Origin: Gemmatimonadota bacterium
GTDB lineage: Bacteria; Gemmatimonadota; Gemmatimonadetes; Longimicrobiales; Gaopeijiaceae
Direction of reading: 5' to 3'
NCBI GenBank assembly: GCA_015492755.1
Contig: WGEM01000322.1
Location: 1 to 6,560 of the forward strand
Length of the DNA stretch: 6,560 nt
Every line of letters begins with the position of its first letter. Within the stretch, counting starts at the first letter, position 1. Below are positions 1-6,560 of this stretch, piece by piece. The notes under the pieces were generated by a model that did not search any database, was not told where the DNA came from, and saw nothing but the letters and a program-made list of their open reading frames with translations. The position numbers and the translations under genes were made by a program.

Positions 1-1910
1 ATGGCTTCGGCGGTCTCCGCCATGGCCGCCGGCCAGGTGGGTGTGGCGCTGGTGCACGGCGCGAACCCCGCCTACACGATGCCGGCGGGTTCGAGGTTCC
101 GGGAGGCCTTCGAGCAGGTGCCCTTCAAGGTCTCCTTCGCGTCGGCCATGGATGAGACCGCCGAGATGTGCGACCTCATCCTTCCGGATCGCCACTTCCT
201 GGAGGCGTGGGGCGACTCGGCGCCGGTGGACGGTGTCATGGCCATCCAGCAGCCGGTGATGCAGCCGGTGCCCCACTTCGATTCGAAGCAGACCGGCGAC
301 GTGCTCCTGGCGGTGGCGTCCCACCTGGGAAGCGACCTGGGCGCCGCCACCTTCTACGAGTACCTCCGCGCGGCGCACATGGAGCGGCACGACCCTTCCA
401 TGGGCGACTTCGAGGAGGCGTGGCGGGAAGCGCTTCGAAAGGGCGCCGTGACGCACGGCGACACCGGCGCCGGCGCGCAGCCCGAGCTCAGGGAGGCCGA
501 CGCGGCGCTGAGCTTCGATCCGCCGGTCTTCGAGGGAGACGGCGACCTGACGCTCATCGTGCATCCCTCGCCGAAGTTCGGCGCCGGTGAGTTCAGCAAC
601 AGTCCGTGGCTCCAGGAGCTGCCCGACCCGGTCTCGAAGATCACGTGGCACTCCTGGCTGGAGATGCACCCCCATACCGCCGAGGAGCGGGGGATCCGCG
701 AGGGCGACATCGTGACCGTGTCCACCGAACACGGCTCGGTGGAGGTTCCCGTCTGGCTTTACCCCGGCATCCGGGAAGATGCGGTGGCGCTGGCCATGGG
801 CGGCGGGCACAGCGCCATGGGCCGCTTTGCCACCGGAAACGGTGTCAACGCGCTGGACCTGCTGGGCGGTGAGGCGGACCCGCTCTCCGGCGCACTGGTG
901 ACGGTGGGTGCCCGGGTGACGGTGACGCCCACCGGCCGCCGCCGCCGCCTCGCCACCATCGAAGGGTCGGACAGCGATCACGGACGGCCCATCGCGCCGG
1001 CGGTGGCGCTGGCGGAGCTGGGTCACGGCGGCGAGGAGCACGGAGAGGGCGGGCACGGCGAGCTCAAGGAGCTCCAGGGGGTAGGCGGGTTCGTCCCGGT
1101 GCCCGCCGAGGGCGGCGAGCCGCAGGCCTTCCCGCTGGAGGGAGCGCGCCACGGGGAGTACGCCGACGCCCACGAGGGTCCGCGCTGGGCCATGGCCATC
1201 GACCTGGACAAGTGCACGGGGTGCAGCGCGTGCGTCACGGCGTGCCAGGCGGAGAACAACGTCCCGTGGGTGGGTGAGGACCAGATCCTCATGGGCCGCG
1301 ACATGAATTGGGTGCGCATCGAGCGCTACTACGCTCATGTGGACGCCACGCACGCCGGGGAGCTGGACGTCCGCTTCCTCCCGATGATCTGCCAGCACTG
1401 TGGCAACGCGCCGTGCGAGCCGGTCTGCCCGGTCTTCGCTACGTACCACACGCCGGAGGGCGTGAACGCGCAGGTCTACAACCGCTGCGTGGGCACCCGG
1501 TACTGCGCCAACAACTGCCCGTACAAGGTCCGGGTCTTCAACTGGTACCGCTACACCGACGCGGTGCCGGAGCCCATGAACTGGCAGTGGAATCCGGACG
1601 TGACGGTGCGGGACAACGGCGTCATGGAGAAGTGCTCCTTCTGCATGCAGCGCATCCGGGAGGCCGAGAATCGGGCGGCGCTGGAGGGCGGCCGCGACGT
1701 GCGCGACGGTGAGATCGTGCCGGCGTGCCAGCAGAGCTGCCCGGCGGAGGCCATCGTCTTCGGTGACATTCGCGACCCGAATTCGCGCGTCTCGCAGGTG
1801 GTACGCAGCGAGCGTACGTATCGGGTCCTGGACGAGATCATCAACACGCAGCCGGCGGTGAACTACCTCAAGAAGGTCACGTTCCACGAATCGGCGGCGG
1901 GGGCGCACGG

Positions 1911-1914
<4 letters not shown>
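1..1914 (+). CDS. actB: ActB, iron-sulfur/molybdopterin-like subunit of alternative complex III (5'-truncated)
   Basis: Periplasm-facing subunit that carries electrons from the quinol site toward the cytochromes. Only the C-terminal 637 residues are present; family members are roughly 1000, so the ATG at base 1 is probably an internal Met. Residues 1-160 are the end of a molybdopterin-oxidoreductase-like domain (HGANPAYTMP at 19-28), and about 180-325 a molybdopterin-dinucleotide-binding-like domain. In characterised ACIII this half holds no Mo cofactor. A His/Gly/Glu-rich linker (about 326-395) leads to an NrfC/PsrB-type Fe-S domain with four Cys groups: C405/C408/C411/C415; C464/C467/C472/C476; C496/C502/C506, with Thr499 where a fourth Cys would be; and C545/C548/C576/C580. 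This fits three [4Fe-4S] plus one [3Fe-4S], as known for ACIII. The stop overlaps the actC start by 4 bases. The fused two-domain layout and CVGTRYC motif separate it from ordinary Mo reductases. Confidence 0.95.
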
Positions 1915-3304
<1,390 letters not shown>

Positions 3305-3308
<4 letters not shown>

Positions 3309-3820
3309 GTACCGGACTGCTGGCTTCGTACGAGTACCTCGACGCGGCGGTGGATGCCATCGAGGGTCTCCGCAAAGCGGGATTCCGCCCCACGGCATAC
3401 TCGCCGTACCCGGAGCACCACATCGAGGAGGCGCTGGGCTACGACCAGAGCCCCGTGCGGGTCTGGACGCTGGTGGGTGGGCTCACCGGGACCGCCACCG
3501 GCTTCGCGTTCACCTCGTGGACCTCGCTGGACTGGCCGCTAGTGGTGGGCGGAAAGCCCATGATTTCCATTCCGGCCTATGTGGTGATCGCCTTCGAGCT
3601 CACGGTGCTCTTTGGTGCGCTCGCCACCGTCATCGGTCTCTTCATCCTGAGCAGGATTCCCGATTTCAAGCCTGCCGTGGTGTACGACCCGGAGTTCACC
3701 GCGGGTCGCTACGGCGTCTACGTGGAGGCCAGCGGGGAACGCCTGGCGGAGGCGCGCCGGATCCTCGAGGCTCAGGAGCCCGCCGAGCTGCGCGAGGGGG
3801 AGGGAGGACACGATGCTTAG
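3305..3820 (+). CDS. actD: ActD, DUF3341 membrane subunit of alternative complex III
   Basis: Small membrane subunit of 171 residues, the usual DUF3341 size. A soluble alpha/beta N-terminal part (1-50) carries the family-like motif SPYPEHHIEEALG (33-45). Two hydrophobic helices follow at about 52-74 (Gly/Thr-rich) and 88-115 (with Pro90 and Glu98), separated by a short GGKP-containing loop. The C-terminal soluble domain (about 118-171) includes AGRYGVYVEA and an acidic end. In ACIII structures ActD lies against the ActC/ActF membrane core and carries no redox cofactor; a structural or proton-path role is proposed for it. I see no haem or Fe-S motif. The start is the ATG in the ATGA overlap with actC, backed by AGGAGG seven bases upstream. 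Longer in-frame versions would begin deep inside actC and are rejected. The stop overlaps actE by 8 bases. Confidence 0.93.
3801..3807 (+). promoter_or_regulatory. Shine-Dalgarno site for actE
   Basis: AGGGAGG, within a longer G/A run from 3795, ends five bases before the ATG at 3813. It lies inside the last codons of actD. It supports this ATG over the next in-frame Met at 3828, which would also cut into the lipoprotein signal peptide. Confidence 0.7.
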
Positions 3821-4445
3821 CCGCCGAATGATCAGGCCACTGGTGGCGGGGCTGGCGCTGGCGACGCTGGCGGGGTGCAAGCCGCTGGACGACACCATGG
3901 TGATGATCTTCGGGCGCTCCATGCGCGACCAGCGCTCCTTCGATCCCTACGAGAACACACGGGGCGCCCCCGAGGGGTCCGTGGCCTTCGCCTACGGGAA
4001 TGCTCCGGCGGCGCCGGGCGAGGTGAACGTGGGCCAGCCGGAGGGTGTGGCGGTGCCGCATCTCACGCAGGCCGACCTGGGCTTGCCCGGTGTGGGTTCG
4101 GAGAAGGTGCAGGCGCTGGTGAATCCCACCGATCCCGACGATCCCGAGTCGCTGGCCCGAGGCGAGGAGCTCTACATGCGCTTCTGCGTGGTGTGCCACG
4201 GGCCGGACGGGATCGGCGCCAACGCCTACATCGCCGACAAACACCCGATCCTGCCGGCGTACAACCTCTCGGGTCCCATCGTGGCCAACTACAGCGACGC
4301 ATACATCTACACCATGATCCGCGTGGGCCGGGGGCTCATGCCGGAGTACGGGAGCCGCATCAGCGAGTTCGACCGGTGGAACGTGGTGAACTACGTGAGG
4401 AAACTGCAGCGCGACGCGGGCAACCTTCCCGCGGGGGGTGAGTGA
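3813..4445 (+). CDS. actE: ActE, monohaem cytochrome c lipoprotein subunit of alternative complex III
   Basis: Lipid-anchored c-type cytochrome of 210 residues acting on the outer face of the cytoplasmic membrane. The N-terminus is a lipoprotein signal: MLSRR, a hydrophobic stretch (about 7-18), then the lipobox LAGC with Cys22 as the predicted first mature residue. A Pro/Gly-rich segment (about 30-100) follows. The cytochrome fold (about 105-205) has one haem attachment site, CVVCH (C125, C128, H129), and Met176 in GLMPEYGSRIS as the likely sixth haem ligand. The closing helix RWNVVNYVRKLQ is typical of class I cytochromes c. It should accept electrons from the ActA/ActB relay and pass them to a soluble cytochrome or an oxidase. 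A short duplication (GATCCCGAC/GATCCCGAG at 4130-4148) encodes the acidic DPDDPE just before the fold. The start overlaps actD by 8 bases and the stop overlaps actF. Confidence 0.95.
   Translation: MLSRRMIRPLVAGLALATLAGCKPLDDTMVMIFGRSMRDQRSFDPYENTRGAPEGSVAFAYGNAPAAPGEVNVGQPEGVAVPHLTQADLGLPGVGSEKVQALVNPTDPDDPESLARGEELYMRFCVVCHGPDGIGANAYIADKHPILPAYNLSGPIVANYSDAYIYTMIRVGRGLMPEYGSRISEFDRWNVVNYVRKLQRDAGNLPAGGE
4434..4441 (+). promoter_or_regulatory. Shine-Dalgarno-like site for actF
   Basis: GGGGGTGA differs by one base from GGAGGTGA, the complement of the usual anti-Shine-Dalgarno sequence. Its core (4434-4438) lies six bases before the ATG at 4445 but only three before the alternative GTG at 4442, which favours the ATG as the actF start. 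Confidence 0.5.
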
Positions 4446-5758
4446 TGGCGCACGTGCACATCCCCTCCGAGATTCCTGTCCGGTATCTCCCGCGATCCAG
4501 GAACGCCTCGCTGCTGGCGGGCGCCATGTTCGTGGTGGGGCTCATCGCGTTCCTGGTGCGGCTCTCGCAGGATCCGCACGGGGCGTGGATCAGCTACGTG
4601 AGCAACTGGCTCTTCTTCACCAGCATCGCCGTCGGCGGGGTGCTCTTCGCCATGGCCACCTGGATCACCAAGGCCAGGTGGAACTGGTCGGTGCGGCGGG
4701 TGAGCCAGTCGTTCGCGGCGTTCCTCCCCATCTCGTTCCTCCTCCTCATCCCCATGGTGGTGCTGCTGCGGGAGAACTACTTCCCGTGGATCGAGATGAT
4801 GGAGTACGACCACGTCGTGCAGAACAAGGCGGGGTATCTCAACATCCCCTTCCTCGTGACGCGGAACGTGGTGGGCCTCGCCGCCCTCTTCGGGATGGCC
4901 GTCTACTTCGTCTATCTGGCGCTGCGCCCGGACATGGGCCTGGTGAAGGGTCACGAGGAGGGCGACGCGAAGCGCGCCGGCTGGCGGGAGCGGCTCACCG
5001 CCGGCTGGATGGGTCAGGAGCAGGAGGAGGTGTCCTCGTACCGGCGCATGACCGCCATCGCGCCCGCCTTCGTCCTGGTCTACGCCGTGGTGATGAGTAT
5101 CGTGAGCTACGACTGGGCCATGAGCCTGGAGCCCCACTGGTTCAGCACCATGTTCGGCCCCTGGTTCTTCATGGGGGCTTTCTGGGGCGGCATCGCCTCC
5201 ACGGCGCTCTGGAGCCTGTACCTGCGCACGAAGCACACCGACTTCAAGAATCTCATCGGACTCCAGCAGCGTCACGACCTGGGTAAGCTCACCTTCGCCT
5301 TCTGCGTCTTCTGGACGTACCTTTTCTTCAGCCAGTACATCGTCATCTGGTACGGCAAGCTCCCGTGGGAGCAGGCGTGGATCGTGCGCCGCTCCGAGCC
5401 GGAGACGTGGGGGCCGTTCTCGCTCCTGGTGATCGTGCTCTGCTTCGTGATCCCCTTTGCGGGGCTCATCGGACGGAAGCCGAAGATGAAGCCCGCGTTT
5501 CTCGCCACCTTCGCCTCCGTCATCATGGTGGGCCTCTGGCTGGAGCGTTACGGGCTGGTGGCGCCGAGCCTCTGGCACGAGGGCGACCCCATCTTCAGCA
5601 TCTGGCATCCCCTCATCGGGCTCATGTTCCTGGGCCTCTATCTGGGATCGGTGCGGTGGTTCCTGAGTACCTTCCCCGCCATTCAGATCTGGCAGCCCAT
5701 GGTGGATCCCGAGTCGGTGGAGGCGGAACTCCCGGCGGAGGTGGCGGCGGGCCGCTGA
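4445..5758 (+). CDS. actF: ActF, second NrfD-like integral membrane subunit of alternative complex III
   Basis: Polytopic membrane protein of 437 residues, often annotated as quinol:cytochrome c oxidoreductase quinone-binding subunit 2. About ten hydrophobic helices are visible: 22-39, 53-74, 90-108, 135-160, 204-222, 238-260, 281-301, 324-343, 350-366 and 385-407. Family-typical stretches are SYDWAMSLEPHWFSTMFGPW (221-240), FFSQYIVIWYGKLPWE (294-309), and GLWLERYGLVAPSLW (363-377), which parallels GMWFERYVIVVTSLHHEY of ActC. ActC and ActF are paralogous halves of the ACIII membrane core; ActF is thought not to hold the main quinol site and may take part in proton movement. A charged cytoplasmic-type loop (about 161-203) separates helices 4 and 5. 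The start is the ATG in a TGATG junction with actE; a GTG one codon earlier (4442) is possible. This is the last gene of the operon; no oxidase subunit follows. Confidence 0.95.
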   Translation: MAHVHIPSEIPVRYLPRSRNASLLAGAMFVVGLIAFLVRLSQDPHGAWISYVSNWLFFTSIAVGGVLFAMATWITKARWNWSVRRVSQSFAAFLPISFLLLIPMVVLLRENYFPWIEMMEYDHVVQNKAGYLNIPFLVTRNVVGLAALFGMAVYFVYLALRPDMGLVKGHEEGDAKRAGWRERLTAGWMGQEQEEVSSYRRMTAIAPAFVLVYAVVMSIVSYDWAMSLEPHWFSTMFGPWFFMGAFWGGIASTALWSLYLRTKHTDFKNLIGLQQRHDLGKLTFAFCVFWTYLFFSQYIVIWYGKLPWEQAWIVRRSEPETWGPFSLLVIVLCFVIPFAGLIGRKPKMKPAFLATFASVIMVGLWLERYGLVAPSLWHEGDPIFSIWHPLIGLMFLGLYLGSVRWFLSTFPAIQIWQPMVDPESVEAELPAEVAAGR

Positions 5759-5764
5759 CGCGGC
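5751..5764. terminator. Possible weak terminator hairpin between convergent genes
   Basis: A perfect 5-base inverted repeat, GCCGC-TGAC-GCGGC, lies at the actF 3' end, with the actF stop codon in the loop, and sits just before the end of the opposing gene. The stem is short but all G/C. Neither strand has a T-run after it, so intrinsic termination would be weak. It is the only hairpin I found near the 12-base gap between the two convergent genes. Confidence 0.25.
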
Positions 5765-5770
5765 AGTCCC

Positions 5771-6560
5771 TCAGAACCTGGCGGACAGCACGGTCACGCC
5801 CAGGCCGGTGACACGGATGGGTCGGCCGGTGGGACCGGGGCGCTCCAGCAGCACCGGGTAGGGGAGCGGAAGCGCCGCCGAGGCGCGCCCCGACTCCAGC
5901 TGCAGCAGCGCCGCGCCCGGTGAAAAGGCGCGGGGTTCGCCCGACGCGCCGCCGTTCCTCCGGCGGAGGTCGTAGTCCCGCGTCGCCCACCGCCCCACCG
6001 CCAGCCCCGCCACGCTGGTGGCCAGCGGGATGGCCAGGGCGGTCTTCCCGTCGCCCACGCCTGCCAGGAGGTCGATGCCCAGACCGCCCAGGCCGCCGAT
6101 GACGCCGGCGATGCTCACCAGGCGGGCTCGGCCCCGGCTGGGGTTCCAGACGGGCGCCCGGGCCATGGTGGTGGCCAGCCCCGCGTTGCCGCCCAGGAGT
6201 GTGGCGGCCAGCAGCGCATCTCCCTCCAGATCCAGGAGGAGGCCGCCCGCCAGCCCGAACCAGGTGCCCCACAGCGCGCCGAAGTTCACTGTGGTGGCCA
6301 CCCCGGCGGAGATCGGCCGCCGGGCCAGCACCGAGCCGACGGCCACGCCCGCCAGGCTCCCCAGCACCGTCGCGGCCATGGCCTCCTCCCCGGCGCCATC
6401 CGCGTCGTAGCAGACCTCGCCGTCGGGTGTGACGTCACAGGTGCGCTGGACGCCCCAGTCGAAGACCTCGCGCCAGCCCAGCCCCTGCCACCCACCCCAC
6501 GTGCCCCCGAGGGAGACGGCACGAGCCTGCCCCTCGGTGGGCCGCAGGGAGCGCGCGAGG
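5771..6560 (-). CDS. Unrecognised Gly/Ala-rich repeat protein, C-terminal 262 residues (5' end outside window)
   Basis: I do not recognise this protein. The frame is open from the TGA at 5771-5773 through the right edge of the window with no stop, so the start lies outside. The Met at 6377-6379 and the in-frame sequence before it belong to one continuous repeat pattern, so that Met is not the natural start. Three diverged copies of a Gly/Ala-rich hydrophobic hairpin occupy most of it (6305-6532, 6134-6304, 5969-6133). Copies 1 and 2 begin with GGTWGGWQGL and GALWGTWFGL; all three end in an Ala/Gly/Leu helix. Copy 1 has an insert with two Cys (codons at 6437-6439 and 6410-6412) in an acidic CDVTPDGEVC context. 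The last 66 residues are a non-repetitive Arg/Pro-containing tail ending GVTVLSARF. The composition suggests a membrane-associated or self-packing helical-hairpin protein; function unknown. It is convergent with actF, 12 bases away, so probably not part of the ACIII operon. Confidence 0.8.
   Translation of the reverse strand, partial: LARSLRPTEGQARAVSLGGTWGGWQGLGWREVFDWGVQRTCDVTPDGEVCYDADGAGEEAMAATVLGSLAGVAVGSVLARRPISAGVATTVNFGALWGTWFGLAGGLLLDLEGDALLAATLLGGNAGLATTMARAPVWNPSRGRARLVSIAGVIGGLGGLGIDLLAGVGDGKTALAIPLATSVAGLAVGRWATRDYDLRRRNGGASGEPRAFSPGAALLQLESGRASAALPLPYPVLLERPGPTGRPIRVTGLGVTVLSARF
5969..6532 (-). repeat. Three tandem diverged protein-level hairpin repeats in the - strand gene
   Basis: Read on the - strand, the copies span 6532-6305 (76 codons, with an insert of about 20 residues), 6304-6134 (57 codons) and 6133-5969 (55 codons). 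Their starts align as GQARAVSLGG, GVATTVNFGA and GRARLVSIAG. Their second helices align as AATVLGSLAGVAVGSVLA, AATLLGGNAGLATTMARA and AIPLATSVAGLAVGRWAT. The match is at protein level and the DNA is well diverged, which points to an old internal duplication. Copy 3 has lost the two Trp of the first helix. Confidence 0.65.

Noticed and set aside
1..990. Active molybdenum enzyme (formate dehydrogenase or DMSO reductase type)
   Set aside because: The domain resembles that superfamily, but the operon context is ACIII, whose ActB is known to lack the Mo cofactor. The N-terminal half that might show otherwise is outside the window.
4391..5608. Long open frame of 405 codons on the - strand opposite actF
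   Set aside because: Same composition artefact (low-complexity charged His/Glu/Arg product) and it lies fully opposite a clear NrfD-like gene.
5771..5800. Outer-membrane beta-barrel C-terminal signal (protein ends in Phe, GVTVLSARF)
   Set aside because: A terminal Phe with a short alternating strand is suggestive, but the rest of the protein looks helical and no other strands are evident. Not enough to call.
5622..6272. Alternative - strand frame of 216 codons overlapping the repeat protein
   Set aside because: Pro/Gly/Arg-rich shadow frame that also runs into the end of actF; the frame ending at 5771 has organised helices and internal repeats.
6380..6412. EF-hand or dockerin-like calcium loop (DADGAGEE)
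   Set aside because: The Asp spacing does not fit a full D-x-D-x-D-G loop with a Glu at position 12, and there is only one such stretch.

Overview
The window is the 3' part of an alternative complex III (ACIII) operon on the + strand: actB (5'-truncated), actC, actD, actE and actF. It is followed by a convergent gene on the - strand that runs off the right edge. ACIII is a membrane-bound quinol:electron-acceptor oxidoreductase that does the job of the cytochrome bc1 complex in several bacterial phyla. The DNA is very GC-rich, with strong G/C preference at third codon positions. GC content, an intact act gene order and protein style together suggest a Gemmatimonadota or Rhodothermota-like bacterium with an aerobic or microaerobic respiratory chain. 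The phylum is an inference and no marker gene here settles it.

Layout. Bases 1-1914 encode the C-terminal 637 residues of ActB: a molybdopterin-oxidoreductase-like domain joined by a His/Gly/Glu-rich linker to a four-cluster iron-sulfur domain, one cluster having the Cys-poor [3Fe-4S] motif typical of ACIII. Bases 1911-3308 encode ActC, a ten-helix NrfD/PsrC-type quinol-site subunit. Bases 3305-3820 encode ActD (DUF3341, two helices). Bases 3813-4445 encode ActE, a lipid-anchored monohaem cytochrome c. Bases 4445-5758 encode ActF, the second ten-helix NrfD-like subunit. Every junction overlaps by 1-8 bases, so the genes form one translationally coupled unit. actA (the multihaem cytochrome) and the operon promoter must lie upstream, outside the window.

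How they work together. In characterised ACIII, quinol is oxidised at the ActC side. Electrons pass through the ActB iron-sulfur clusters to the haems of ActA and ActE, and then to a cytochrome c or directly to a terminal oxidase. ActC and ActF form the pseudo-symmetric membrane core, ActD braces it, and ActE is tethered by a lipid. No haem-copper oxidase genes follow actF here; the operon ends about a dozen bases before the convergent gene.

Bases 5771-6560 (- strand) encode the C-terminal 262 residues of a protein I do not recognise. It contains three diverged copies of a Gly/Ala-rich hydrophobic hairpin of about 55 residues, followed by a non-repetitive tail. It is the least explained object in the window. 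I found no tRNA, rRNA, CRISPR array, insertion sequence or other mobile element.
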